A stretch of 50,196 nucleotides of DNA from Bacteroidota bacterium (GTDB lineage Bacteria; Bacteroidota; Bacteroidia; Chitinophagales; Chitinophagaceae): assembly GCA_013289015.1 (NCBI GenBank), contig JABDAV010000012.1, positions 1 to 50,196 of the forward strand, given 5' to 3'. The notes under the pieces are model-generated. The model saw nothing but the letters and a program-made list of their open reading frames with translations, did no database searches and had not been told where the DNA came from. A program made the position numbers and the translations under genes. Below, piece after piece: positions 1-8,794 of the stretch (positions within the stretch are counted from its first letter, which is position 1; every line of letters begins with the position of its first letter).

Positions 1-330
1 TAAATTGATCAACTGGTAAGGCTGGTTTGCCGTTTATATGAATTTGGTGGTAACCTGGATTGAGATTTTAAATTGTTGATCATTCGAGGCTATGAGAAAA
101 TGATTGCGCAAGATCAGCTTTCAGGTTAATAAACAAATGCTCAGTGATTTTAAAGGCCGTTGTTTAAACGGTTCATTTGCCATCAGTTAAATTTAATTCG
201 CTTATTGCAAATATGCATGTTATTATGCGTTTATGCAAATCGTTCTTCAGGCGAGAGGTGTTACATAGACTAACACTCATGGTTACATTTTAACAGTACC
301 TCAACCTTTATGGAATGCCGTATGAGTGCC
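1..330. other. Intergenic DNA, nothing recognised
   Basis: I see no convincing gene, RNA or repeat here. A short open frame at about 4-63 is bounded by stop codons on both sides and has no start codon. It could be a relic, but I cannot assign it. Confidence 0.4.
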
Positions 331-402
331 AGGCTAACTTTCTTTATACATTTCTTAGTGCAGTTATTGCATGCTTAACCTGCCTGAGGCGGATTCGTTG
401 TC
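331..402 (+). repeat. Left-end fragment of the ~300-bp TIR repeat
   Basis: This stretch begins with AGGCTAACTTTCTTTATACA and ends with ATTCGTTGTC. The same block recurs at about 590-655, 686-752 and 38209-38278. It is the most diverged of the four: the central GCCGCATGGC hairpin seen elsewhere has become a GCCTGAGGC-like sequence. It is probably an old, truncated copy. Confidence 0.6.
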
Positions 403-565
403 TCAATTCCCGCCAAGGTGTTATAGGGGTACCACTTTTGGTGTGTTTATATCCTGTACTTTTCTGTAAGTAACTAATTCCTTATGGATTATCATTGTAC
501 TTTCTTTGCTTCTTAAGTAACAAATTATTTTTATCGCTCAAGCCGCCGGGCTGCACTCATACAAT

Positions 566-660
566 CCCGCACATGCGCATTAGCAATCAGGCTAACTTTC
601 TTTATACATCACTTAAATACAGTTGTTGTATGCTCAAAGCCGCATGGCTTCGTTGTCTGA
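566..660 (+). repeat. Partial repeat copy, left TIR plus left arm
   Basis: The copy starts with the left terminal inverted repeat (566-591, beginning CCCGCACATGCGCATTAG). It runs through the conserved AGGCTAACTTTCTTTATACA block and the AAAGCCGCATGGCTTCGTTG hairpin. It stops where a complete copy begins at 663, so this looks like a nested or tandem insertion that removed its right half. Confidence 0.65.
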
Positions 661-662
661 AT

Positions 663-959
663 CCCGCATGGGCGCATTGGCGTCAGGCTAACTTTCTTTA
701 TACAGCACTTAAATATAATTATTGTATGCTCAAGCCGCATGGCTTCGTTGTCGCATCGGCGCTGCTTTCGCTTCTTTGAAAAAAAATTCCTTCGGATTTT
801 TTTCAATCCCGACAAGTCGGGACCGAACCGAAAGAGGCGCCTTATGTGACAACTGGTAACAACCTGAAATTACAGGCGCTGATTATTGTGAAGTTCAAGC
901 TGGTACTGTATTTAAAGCGATTATAGTATTTCTTAACCACGCGTATGCGCACATGCGGG
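663..959 (+). repeat. Complete copy of a MITE-like TIR repeat (~297 bp)
   Basis: The left terminal inverted repeat is at 663-687 and the right one at 937-959; they are imperfect reverse complements of each other. The interior carries an agcc-gcat-ggct hairpin, then an A-rich/T-rich hairpin (about 778-803), then a perfect stem TCCCGAC-AA-GTCGGGA (about 807-822), then the conserved block GAGGCGCCTTATGTGACAAC. No protein-coding frame spans the element. Conserved length, TIRs and absence of a transposase suggest a non-autonomous mobile repeat. Translations of its arms would appear as spurious short hypothetical proteins. Confidence 0.7.
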
Positions 960-1163
960 ACTGCCTGCGCTTCTTTGAAAAAATTATCTTTCGGATTTTT
1001 TTCAATCCCGACATTCGTCGGGACCGAACCGAAAGAGGCGCCTTATGTGACAACTGGTAACAACCTGAAATTATAGGCGCTAAATGACTCTAAGACTTAA
1101 GCTGGCCTTATATTTAAAGAGATTATAACTATTTCTAACCTGACGCGTATGCGCACATACGGG
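960..1163 (+). repeat. Right-half copy of the TIR repeat
   Basis: This is a second right half directly after the complete copy. It contains the A-rich/T-rich hairpin, the TCCCGAC-ATTC-GTCGGGA stem (about 1006-1023), the GAGGCGCCTTATGTGACAAC block, and a right TIR at 1139-1163 that keeps the CCTGACGCG start lost from the copy at 937. The loop here is ATTC, against AA in the copy at 807, while the 7-bp stem is unchanged. Confidence 0.65.
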
Positions 1164-1616
1164 ACTGCCTGCGCTTCTTTGCAGCAATACGGCTTCGCTA
1201 TTGCTCATATATATTTTTGTTTTTTAATTGTATTCGCGAATCTCCTTCGTCGATCTGCTGTAATTCCGCCGTTGGCGGGTTTCAAATTAAATCCTTTCAG
1301 GATTATTCTTATGCTTAACCTGACTTATGTTACGATAATAAACCGGACAAATACACAAACAAATTATCAGTAAGCAATGTTTGCAATAAACCAAAAACCG
1401 GTATATTTATACCATCATGAACAGCCGTGTAGAGGCTTTTATTTTTTACGGTTTAATTTCTTACACGCAGCAGTTACCATTGTTTTCTCAAAAGGGATTT
1501 CAGAAGAAAACCACGCAGTAAACAGGGAGGAAGTATGGAGGAGATTGGGAGCAGACATGGAGGAGAGTGGAAGGAGCCTTGTTAAATGTATAGTCCTAAA
1601 ATAGCTATACAGGAAC
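1164..1616. other. Intergenic DNA with a small repeat remnant, no gene recognised
   Basis: The start (about 1164-1200) repeats the CTGCCTGCGCTTCTTTG junction seen at 960, so a further truncated repeat copy may begin here. The rest has only short open frames without protein-like composition. A purine-rich GGAGG-containing stretch lies at about 1525-1580. I do not support a gene here. Confidence 0.4.
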
Positions 1617-2237
1617 CTACTTTTTAAAATTCAAAATACTCAGCTCCTGGTTTGCGAAGCTGTATTCGTTTTTATCATTGCTTGAAATGACCACAAGCCT
1701 GTTCCTGCTGTAATTGTTTATCCATTTATAATAAAGCTCGAATCCAGACGCATCAAGATTGGTGCAGGGCTCATCCAGCAATACAACCGGCACATCAGAA
1801 AAAATTGCCTGCGCCAGTTTCAGCCTTTGTTTCATACCACTGCTGAAAAAGCGGACCTGTTTGTGGGCAGCATGCAGCAGGTTGATTTCTTTTAATATAG
1901 TTTCAACCGAAAAACCGTTAATATAGGGTTTAAAATTCGCGTGGAAAGAGAGAAATTCTTTTGCTGTCATTTCTTCTACTAACTCAAGGTAGGGTGCCGC
2001 TACTGCTGTATAATTGTGTACATTATCGGGCTGGATAGCTGAATTGTTCAGCTTCCATTCACAAACTCCCCTGTTTAAAACCATTGATCCTGATAAAACC
2101 TGTAGCAGGGTACTCTTGCCACTCCCGTTTGGTCCGGTGATGGCATAAATATAATCTGGCAGGAACTGGTAATTGAGATTGAAAAAGATCCACTCACGAT
2201 TAAAACTTTTCCCGGCATTGGTGAGGGATATCTGCAT
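1617..2237 (-). CDS. Small ABC transporter ATP-binding protein
   Basis: This 206-residue protein is a single ABC-type ATPase domain. It has a Walker A motif (GPNGSGKSTLL), a signature motif (SSGMKQRLKLAQ), a Walker B motif (VVLLDEP) and a D-loop (TNLDASG). Two usual features are absent: the Q-loop region reads AAPYLELVEE without a clear glutamine, and the switch histidine position reads SSND. No permease gene is adjacent. It lies 30 bp downstream of lpxA on the same strand and is probably the last gene of the lipid A operon. Its substrate cannot be read from the sequence. The ABC ATPase family call is sure; the role is unknown. Confidence 0.85.
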   Translation of the reverse strand: MQISLTNAGKSFNREWIFFNLNYQFLPDYIYAITGPNGSGKSTLLQVLSGSMVLNRGVCEWKLNNSAIQPDNVHNYTAVAAPYLELVEEMTAKEFLSFHANFKPYINGFSVETILKEINLLHAAHKQVRFFSSGMKQRLKLAQAIFSDVPVVLLDEPCTNLDASGFELYYKWINNYSRNRLVVISSNDKNEYSFANQELSILNFKK

Positions 2238-2267
2238 CCTGAATGATTATATAAAGAAAGGTGTGGG

Positions 2268-3068
2268 TTATTGCTCCTCGTCTGTTTCAGATTTTGAATA
2301 TCTTTTTATGATGCCGCGTTCGCTTTCGCGGATAAAACCTATGATCTCATCACGTTCATCGCTTGCAGGGAGTTCTTCTTCAATGTATTCAAGCGCTTTT
2401 GTAGTATTAAGGCCTTTGTTATAAATAATGCGGTAAATATCGAGTATGCCGTTTATTTTTTCAATAGAGAAGCCTCTTCTTTTCAGGCCTACGCTGTTTA
2501 CACCGCCATAACTTAACGGGTTGCGCACCGCTTTAATGTACGGCGGAACATCTTTTCTTACAAGGCTTCCCCCGGCGATGAAAGCATTCTGGCCAATCTT
2601 TACGAATTGATGTATAGCTGTAAAGCCGGCTATCCATGCATAATCGGCCATTACCACATGCCCTGCCATCTGGCTGTTATTGCTCATGATACAGTGATTG
2701 CCTACACAGCAATCGTGCGCTATATGGCTGTAAGCCATGATAAGGCAATTATTTCCTACAGTAGTTTTCCAGCGGTCGCTGGTACCCCTGTGAATGGTTA
2801 CATATTCTCTTATGATCGTGTTATCGCCAACCTCAACATACGTCTGCTCGCCTTTGAATTTAAGATCCTGTGGTACTGCACCTATCACCGCCCCCGGAAA
2901 AATCCGGCAATTGGCGCCGATCCTAACACCTTCCATTATGGTAACGTTGCTGCCTATCCATGTACCGGCTCCTATTATAACATCCTGATGAATAACGGTA
3001 AACGGATCAACTTTTACATTCTCAGCAAGCCTGGCATCTGGATGTATGTACGTATGCGGATGGATCAT
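2268..3068 (-). CDS. lpxA: Acyl-ACP--UDP-N-acetylglucosamine O-acyltransferase
   Basis: LpxA performs the first step of lipid A synthesis, adding a 3-hydroxyacyl chain to UDP-GlcNAc in the cytoplasm. The 266-residue length is typical of the family. The N-terminal two thirds are hexapeptide repeats forming a left-handed beta helix, followed by a helical C-terminus. The active-site region SHIAHDCCVGNHC carries the catalytic-type histidine, and the conserved GGSLVRKDVPPY segment follows. It lies 90 bp downstream of lpxC/fabZ and upstream of a small ABC ATPase on the same strand. The gene order lpxD, lpxC/fabZ, lpxA is characteristic of Bacteroidota. Confidence 0.97.
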   Translation of the reverse strand: MIHPHTYIHPDARLAENVKVDPFTVIHQDVIIGAGTWIGSNVTIMEGVRIGANCRIFPGAVIGAVPQDLKFKGEQTYVEVGDNTIIREYVTIHRGTSDRWKTTVGNNCLIMAYSHIAHDCCVGNHCIMSNNSQMAGHVVMADYAWIAGFTAIHQFVKIGQNAFIAGGSLVRKDVPPYIKAVRNPLSYGGVNSVGLKRRGFSIEKINGILDIYRIIYNKGLNTTKALEYIEEELPASDERDEIIGFIRESERGIIKRYSKSETDEEQ

Positions 3069-3157
3069 TCTTTATCTGTTGGTTAAACAGCGCTTAATTT
3101 GACTTTGAAACGGGGCAAAGTTAACCGTTCATATTTAATTTAATACTAAATCAATAG

Positions 3158-4564
3158 TTAATCGACTTTTACAAGCTGTGCTATCAGGTCTGCCTCTGTT
3201 GCAACCTTACCCCCTACATATACAGTTCCTTTCATATCACAAAGGCCTCTGCGGATCGGTCCGTTTAATTCCATTTTCAATATCATGGTATCACCGGGAA
3301 CAACCTTTTGCTTGAACTTGCAATTGTTGATCTTTACGAAATAAGTATCATACTTACCTGGTGGCATGGCATTTATGCACAAAATTCCGCCTGTTTGTGC
3401 CAGCGCTTCTACCTGCAAAACACCGGGCATAACAGGATTATCCGGAAAATGGCCCTGGAAAAACCATTCATTAAAAGTAACATTCTTAATACCGATAATG
3501 CGGGTGTCTGTAAGTTCAATTATTTTATCAACAAGTAAAAAAGGAAAACGGTGTGGTAAAGTTTTCTCAATATAATTAATACCAAAGATGGGTGGTTGCG
3601 CCTGATCATATACCGGAATATCTTTCAGGTGTTTGTTTTTCCGGATGTGTTGTTTTATTTTTTTCGCAAATTCCACGTTCGTACTATGCCCCGGCCTGTT
3701 TGCAATTACGCGGGCTTTTATAGGATATCCTATCAAACTAAGATCTCCTACCACATCAAGCAGTTTATGCCGGGCGGGCTCATTGGGATAACGAAGCTCG
3801 AGGTTGTTCAGATAACCTTCACTTTTCACCTCTATTTTCTCTCTCTTAAAAACCTTTTTCAGACGATTCATTTCTTCATCGTCAACGGGCTTATCTACAA
3901 TTACGATTGCGTTGTTGATATCGCCGCCTTTGATGAGATTGTTATCCAGCAGCGCTTCGAGTTCATGTAAAAAGCAGAAAGTGCGGCAGGGTGCGATCTC
4001 TGTTTGAAAATCTCTTATGTTCTTCAGACCGGCATGTTGTGTTCCTAAAACCGGGCTGTTAAAATCTATCAATGTAGTGAGGCGATAGCTGGTAGAAGGC
4101 AGGGCGGTCATCTCTACGCGTTTCTCTTCATCATAATAATAAATGTTTTCTTCAAGGCTATACCAGATCTTTGTGGCTTCCTGTTCCGTAACACCGGCAT
4201 CTTCGATCAATTCTGTAAATGGTTGAGAGCTTCCGTCGATTATGGGTATTTCAGGGCCATTTATTTCAATCAGTGAATTATCAACGCCCATGCCTGTTAG
4301 GGCAGCAAGAATATGTTCAACCGTACTTACTTTAACATCGCCTAACTGCAGTGTAGTTCCGCGGCTGGTATCAGTTACGAGGTCACAGTCTGCTTTTATA
4401 AGAGATGAATCCGGCAGATCTGTGCGCTTAAACTGGATACCAAAACCGGGGTTAGCCGGGTTAAGTTTCATATCAACCAATACTCCGGTGTGCAATCCTG
4501 TACCACTTATATGCACTGCTTTCGATAATGTATGCTGCTTATCGGGATTAAAATTCATTTCCAT
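3158..4564 (-). CDS. lpxC/fabZ: Bifunctional UDP-3-O-acyl-GlcNAc deacetylase / 3-hydroxyacyl-ACP dehydratase
   Basis: This 468-residue fusion joins LpxC (about residues 1-310), the zinc-dependent committed step of lipid A synthesis, to FabZ (about 325-468), a fatty acid synthesis dehydratase. The LpxC half shows the zinc-site segments EHILAALTGMGVDN and PARHKLLDVVGDL. The FabZ half shows LPHRFPFLLVD and the catalytic GHFPDNPVMPGVLQVEALAQ region. The fusion is a known Bacteroidota arrangement and links lipid A and fatty acid flux. A second in-frame ATG lies two codons downstream (4558), so the exact start is uncertain. An exact -7 promoter element and a palindrome lie upstream at 4630-4663. 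Confidence 0.97.
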   Translation of the reverse strand: MEMNFNPDKQHTLSKAVHISGTGLHTGVLVDMKLNPANPGFGIQFKRTDLPDSSLIKADCDLVTDTSRGTTLQLGDVKVSTVEHILAALTGMGVDNSLIEINGPEIPIIDGSSQPFTELIEDAGVTEQEATKIWYSLEENIYYYDEEKRVEMTALPSTSYRLTTLIDFNSPVLGTQHAGLKNIRDFQTEIAPCRTFCFLHELEALLDNNLIKGGDINNAIVIVDKPVDDEEMNRLKKVFKREKIEVKSEGYLNNLELRYPNEPARHKLLDVVGDLSLIGYPIKARVIANRPGHSTNVEFAKKIKQHIRKNKHLKDIPVYDQAQPPIFGINYIEKTLPHRFPFLLVDKIIELTDTRIIGIKNVTFNEWFFQGHFPDNPVMPGVLQVEALAQTGGILCINAMPPGKYDTYFVKINNCKFKQKVVPGDTMILKMELNGPIRRGLCDMKGTVYVGGKVATEADLIAQLVKVD

Positions 4565-4629
4565 TTATTACACTTTATTCTCCGGTATTTACAAGTTTCG
4601 GTGGTAAGTACTTTAATTCTACCGGCATG

Positions 4630-4663
4630 CAAAGCTAAGGTTTATAATAGTGGCATTATAAAC
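4630..4663 (-). promoter_or_regulatory. Candidate lpxC/fabZ promoter overlapped by a perfect palindrome
   Basis: On the minus strand the sequence TAGCTTTG (plus positions 4630-4637) matches the Bacteroidota -7 element TAnnTTTG and lies about 65 bp upstream of the lpxC start. Immediately upstream of it is a perfect inverted repeat GTTTATAAT-N6-ATTATAAAC (4640-4663). Outer arms AAGGTTT and AAACCTT extend the symmetry to about 4673. No T-run follows, so it looks more like an operator or RNA structure than a terminator for lpxD. No well-spaced -33 TTTG was found. Confidence 0.45.
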
Positions 4664-4682
4664 GGCAAACCTTAAGTAAGTT

Positions 4683-5735
4683 TTAAAAACCAATTTTTTC
4701 CTGTAATAACTGCTGCACAAGTTTTTCCAGCCCGGCAAGCCTTTTTTCCATTTGAGGAAGATTGCGGCTTAATGCCTGGCTGCGCAATGCGCTCGTGTAG
4801 TCATAAGCCGGTGAACCGGTTACAGCTGTATTTTTTTGTTTGATGGATTTTGTTACACCGCTCTGCGCATTTATTTTGGTGCCCTCTTCAATCTGCAGAT
4901 GCCCAACAATACCTACCTGGCCGCCAATCATTGAATTCTTGCCGATCTTGGTACTGCCGCTTACGCCTGTTTGAGCCGCAATAACGGTGTTGCATCCTAT
5001 TTCAACATTGTGCGCAATCTGTATCAGGTTATCAAGCTTGGTACCGTTGCGGATAATAGTTGAGCCAACCGTTGCGCGATCGATGGTGGAGTTACAGCCA
5101 ACTTCAACATTATCTTCTATAACCACATTTCCTATCTGCGGCACTTTTTTATAGCTGCCGTTTTCCTGTGGCGCAAACCCGAAACCATCGCCACCGATGA
5201 TAGTGCCTGCATGTATGGTTACATTGCTGCCGATAACGCAGCCGAAATAAATTTTTACACCGGGATGTATGATCGTATTATCACCCACTTTTACTTCATC
5301 ACCAATATAAACACCGGGATACAATTTTACATTATTGCCTAAAACTGCATTATCGCCAACATAAGTAAAAGCACCGATAAAAACATCATTACCCAATTTT
5401 GCAGATGCATTAACATAGCTTGGCTGCTGAATGCCTTTTAATTGTGCCTGCATCATTTGCTGGTATTGCTGTAACAGGCTGGCAAAAGAAATATAAGCAT
5501 CAGCAACGCGTATAAGCGTTGCAGCAACAGGTTGTTTTAGTTCAAGCGTATCATTTATTATTATAATGGAAGCATTGGTAGTATATAAATATTCTTCGTA
5601 TTTGGGATTGGCGAGAAAGGCGAGTTGTTCTTTTTGAGCTTCTTCTATTTTCCCAAATGAACCTACTTCGGCATTTTCATCTCCTTCAATTGTTCCGTTT
5701 ATTAACTGGGCAATGCGTTGTGCATTGATCTTCAT
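4683..5735 (-). CDS. lpxD: UDP-3-O-(3-hydroxyacyl)glucosamine N-acyltransferase
   Basis: LpxD carries out the third step of lipid A synthesis, N-acylating the product of LpxC. The 350-residue length is normal. The N-terminal uridine-binding region (about 1-105) precedes a long hexapeptide beta-helix with repeats such as NVKLYPGVYIGDEVKVGDN. The catalytic-type histidine lies in LIQIAHNVEIGCN. A C-terminal helix (RNLPQMEKRLAGLEKLVQQL) closes the protein. The gene lies 118 bp upstream of lpxC/fabZ and 56 bp downstream of an HD phosphohydrolase on the same strand. Confidence 0.96.
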   Translation of the reverse strand: MKINAQRIAQLINGTIEGDENAEVGSFGKIEEAQKEQLAFLANPKYEEYLYTTNASIIIINDTLELKQPVAATLIRVADAYISFASLLQQYQQMMQAQLKGIQQPSYVNASAKLGNDVFIGAFTYVGDNAVLGNNVKLYPGVYIGDEVKVGDNTIIHPGVKIYFGCVIGSNVTIHAGTIIGGDGFGFAPQENGSYKKVPQIGNVVIEDNVEVGCNSTIDRATVGSTIIRNGTKLDNLIQIAHNVEIGCNTVIAAQTGVSGSTKIGKNSMIGGQVGIVGHLQIEEGTKINAQSGVTKSIKQKNTAVTGSPAYDYTSALRSQALSRNLPQMEKRLAGLEKLVQQLLQEKIGF

Positions 5736-5791
5736 AAAAAATAGTTTTGCATTATTGGCGATAACGGGAAAAAATTACAAATTATGCAGTA

Positions 5792-6994
5792 TTATACTAA
5801 TTGGCAAATGTAAAATTTTTTAACCGGCATTGAGAGAGTTTTATGAATCAAGGGATCATCCACCTGAGAAATATCTCTGAACACGCCGTTTTTTGAAATG
5901 ATATTGATGCGTTCGTCCAGTAAAGTATAGGTTGTATTCATGGCTTCGCCGGTAAAAATAAAATAACCTGCCTCATGTAAAGAAACATTCATAGCTGCAG
6001 CAACCTGTTTTGTTTTTTCTTCAATTTCATTTTCATCAAATGCATTTGTTTGTAAACGGCATTTATACAATTTACGGTTAAGCAAACTTCTGCATAAAGA
6101 GGAAAGTATTTTATCGCTATGATTGCTCCATTTTTTTATGGCGAACATTACATCGTAATCATCGAGCAAACAAAATTTCTCAAGTGCTTCATCATTCATA
6201 TCAATATAGGTTTCAAAAAAATAATCAAGCGTGGCATTTAATTTTAAATCAACACCAAAAATTTCTCTTGCCCTCTGTATAATTTTTATGATCATTTTTT
6301 CTGCAGCCAACACTGTTTTATGCAAATACACCTGCCAGTACATTTGTCTGCGTGCAACCAAAAATTTTTCAACGCTGTACAAACCTTTTTCTTCAATCAT
6401 TAACTGGCCTTCATGTACTGTAAGCATTTTAAGAATGCGGTCATAACCTATCACGCCTTCGCTAACGCCGGTAAAAAAGCTATCTCTTGTAAGATAATCC
6501 ATACGGTCAACATCTAATTGCCCGCTTATTAATTGATGCAAAAACTGTTTTGGACATTGATTAGTAAAGATGGAAATAGCGGTTGACAGGTTACCCTTAA
6601 ATTCTTCATTCAGCTTATGCATTATTTTCAGGCCAATTGTCTCATGATGCACACCGGGAATCAAAATATTTTCCAATGCATGTGAAAAAGGACCGTGGCC
6701 AATATCATGCAATAAGATCGCTGCCTTTGCTGCTGTTTCTTCTTCTTTATTTATTTCAATACTTTTTTGCTTGAGATCATTTATTGCCAAACAAATTAAA
6801 TGATAAGCGCCAAGCGAATGATGCAGCCTCGTATGCACAGCACCTGGATAAACCATTTGCGCAAGTGCCATTTGATATATACGGCGTAAACGCTGGTACC
6901 ACGGATGATTGATGATCTGCAGGAGCAAAGGATCATCAATGGTTATAAACCCGTAAATAGGATCATTTATAATTTTTCTTACTGAAGATGGCAT
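5792..6994 (-). CDS. HD-domain phosphohydrolase (dNTPase-like)
   Basis: This 400-residue protein belongs to the HD/SAMHD1-like phosphohydrolases related to YwfO-type proteins. It has an R-HH stretch at about 56-59, the HD dyad in LLHDIGHGPFSH (H96, D97), and a later aspartate in LDVDRMDYLTRD. These residues form the usual H..HD..D metal site. Family members hydrolyse nucleotides, often dNTPs; the substrate here cannot be read. It is the first gene of the minus-strand lpx run and diverges from porX across a 158-bp spacer. Confidence 0.85.
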   Translation of the reverse strand: MPSSVRKIINDPIYGFITIDDPLLLQIINHPWYQRLRRIYQMALAQMVYPGAVHTRLHHSLGAYHLICLAINDLKQKSIEINKEEETAAKAAILLHDIGHGPFSHALENILIPGVHHETIGLKIMHKLNEEFKGNLSTAISIFTNQCPKQFLHQLISGQLDVDRMDYLTRDSFFTGVSEGVIGYDRILKMLTVHEGQLMIEEKGLYSVEKFLVARRQMYWQVYLHKTVLAAEKMIIKIIQRAREIFGVDLKLNATLDYFFETYIDMNDEALEKFCLLDDYDVMFAIKKWSNHSDKILSSLCRSLLNRKLYKCRLQTNAFDENEIEEKTKQVAAAMNVSLHEAGYFIFTGEAMNTTYTLLDERINIISKNGVFRDISQVDDPLIHKTLSMPVKKFYICQLV

Positions 6995-7121
6995 TACTGT
7001 TGGGGCTTTGTTAAAACAACTATTAATAACATTTAACTATACAATGGCGGAGTTTTTAAAAGATACTTTTACAGACTGCGTTTGTTTACAAAGATTGCAA
7101 ACATTCATTTAATAAGCAATT

Positions 7122-7149
7122 GTAAATCTGAAATCGTAAATCTGAAATT
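7122..7149. repeat. Period-7 tandem array upstream of porX
   Basis: Four consecutive heptamers, GTAAATC and TGAAATY alternating twice, fill positions 7122-7149 with no spacing. The porX start codon is at 7153, so the array would lie in the translation initiation region. Other period-7 arrays lie at 18117-18184 and 47719-47746. Confidence 0.75.
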
Positions 7150-7152
7150 ATT

Positions 7153-8706
7153 ATGGCTGTAGCAACTATACTTTGGGTGGATGATGAAATTGAGAATCTT
7201 CAATCACAAAAATTATTTTTAGAGAACAAAGGATACGAGGTGCATACAAGAACCAATGGTTTTGATGCAGTTGATTTTGTAAAAGACAATGTGCTTGATG
7301 TTGTTTTACTTGATGAAACTATGCCCGGTATTACAGGTTTGGAAACATTGCAAAAGATAAAAGAGGTTAGCAATATACCCGTGGTAATGATAACAAAAAA
7401 TGAAACGGAAAACCTGATGGAAGAAGCCATCGGCAGCCAGATAACAGATTATCTTATCAAGCCGGTAAACCCAAACCAGGTTTTGCTTTGTTTAAAAAAG
7501 ATAATTGATAATAAAAGGTTGGTTGGCGAAAAAACAACATCTGCGTATCAACAACAGTTTCGCAATTTATTCATGGCCTTAAACAGCAATCCTGATTATA
7601 ATGAATGGATGGAGATTTATAAAAGGCTTGTGTATTGGGAACTGGAAATGGAAAAAAGCAACAGCCCTGAAATGCGGGAAGTTTTTCAAACACAAAAGCA
7701 GGAAGCCAATACCGAGTTCTTTAAATTTATCAGTAAAAATTATATAAGCTGGGTTAATGGAAAATCAACTGAAGGGCCGGTTATGAGCCATACTTTGTTT
7801 AAACAAAAAATCTTACCCCAGGTTGAAAAAGGTGTTCCCACTTTTTTTATCCTGATAGATAATTTACGGCTTGATCAATGGAAAGCAATCCAGCCAATAT
7901 TTGCAGAAAGTTTTCGCATTAATGAAGAAGAAACTTTTTACAGCATTTTGCCTACCGCAACACAATACAGCCGCAATGCGATTTTTGCCGGCATGTTACC
8001 TGTAGAAATAGAAAAACATTATCCTGATTTTTGGAAAAACGATGATGAGGAAGGCAGCAAGAATCTACATGAGGAAGATTTTTTTAAATACCAGCTTAAA
8101 CGGTTAAGAAGAGAAGATATAAGATACAGTTATACTAAAATACTCAACCATAATGATGGGCAGCAACTGGTGAATAATATGCATAACCTGCTTGCCAATG
8201 ACCTGAATATTATTGTGTACAATTTTGTTGATATGATGAGTCATGCCAGAACAGAAATGGAAGTATTGAAAGAGCTCGCAGGAGATGAAACAAGTTATCG
8301 CAGTATTACAAGAAGCTGGTTTGAGCACAGCCCTTTACACCAGGCTTTAAAAAAGATCGCTGATAAAAAGATAAATCTTGTTTTAGCAACAGATCATGGC
8401 AGTGTGCGGGTAAATACTCCGTGTAAAGTAATTGGTGATAAGCAAACCACTGCAAACCTCAGATACAAACATGGCCGCAATCTTAATTACGAGCCAAAAG
8501 AAGTACTTGCATTCAGGGATCCGCGCCTGGCAGGATTGCCTGTGCCTAATGTGAATTCATCGTATATTTTTGCCCGTGAAAATGCTTATCTCTGTTATCC
8601 CAATAATTACAATTATTATGTAAATTATTATCGCAACACATTTCAGCATGGCGGTGTAAGCATGGAAGAAATGATCATCCCTGTTATAAAAATGAGCAGC
8701 AAATAA
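7153..8706 (+). CDS. porX: T9SS response regulator with PglZ domain, PorX
   Basis: PorX is the response regulator that controls type IX secretion in Bacteroidota. The 517-residue length is nearly that of the Porphyromonas protein. The receiver domain (about 1-120) has acidic residues D10 and D11, phospho-acceptor D54 in VVLLDETMPG, T81 and K103. The C-terminal PglZ domain of the alkaline phosphatase superfamily shows LIDNLRLDQW, the PTATQYSRNAIFAG segment with T268/T270 at the likely nucleophile position, LATDHGSVRV and FQHGGVSMEEM. The family is reported to bind zinc and hydrolyse signalling oligonucleotides. No sensor kinase gene is adjacent. The gldKLMN operon it may control lies 20 kb away. 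Confidence 0.93.
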   Translation: MAVATILWVDDEIENLQSQKLFLENKGYEVHTRTNGFDAVDFVKDNVLDVVLLDETMPGITGLETLQKIKEVSNIPVVMITKNETENLMEEAIGSQITDYLIKPVNPNQVLLCLKKIIDNKRLVGEKTTSAYQQQFRNLFMALNSNPDYNEWMEIYKRLVYWELEMEKSNSPEMREVFQTQKQEANTEFFKFISKNYISWVNGKSTEGPVMSHTLFKQKILPQVEKGVPTFFILIDNLRLDQWKAIQPIFAESFRINEEETFYSILPTATQYSRNAIFAGMLPVEIEKHYPDFWKNDDEEGSKNLHEEDFFKYQLKRLRREDIRYSYTKILNHNDGQQLVNNMHNLLANDLNIIVYNFVDMMSHARTEMEVLKELAGDETSYRSITRSWFEHSPLHQALKKIADKKINLVLATDHGSVRVNTPCKVIGDKQTTANLRYKHGRNLNYEPKEVLAFRDPRLAGLPVPNVNSSYIFARENAYLCYPNNYNYYVNYYRNTFQHGGVSMEEMIIPVIKMSSK

Positions 8707-8794
8707 AGTTAGGAGTTGGTTGTGAATGTGCCTGTGCACAAAACTTATGATACTTTTTTACCTTCGCTATTGACTTGCCCGCCATTTACTGTTT

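Noticed and set aside
495-779. A frame with internally repeated words in the first kilobase
   Set aside because: The repeated words come from tandem repeat arms, not from a repetitive protein.
1377-1604. A 75-codon open frame on the plus strand before the small ABC gene
   Set aside because: The start is poorly placed, composition is not protein-like, and part of it is a purine-rich stretch. I found no family resemblance.
2607-3086. A 159-codon plus-strand frame opposite lpxA
   Set aside because: It is an antisense shadow of lpxA; the hexapeptide periodicity of the real gene explains its length.
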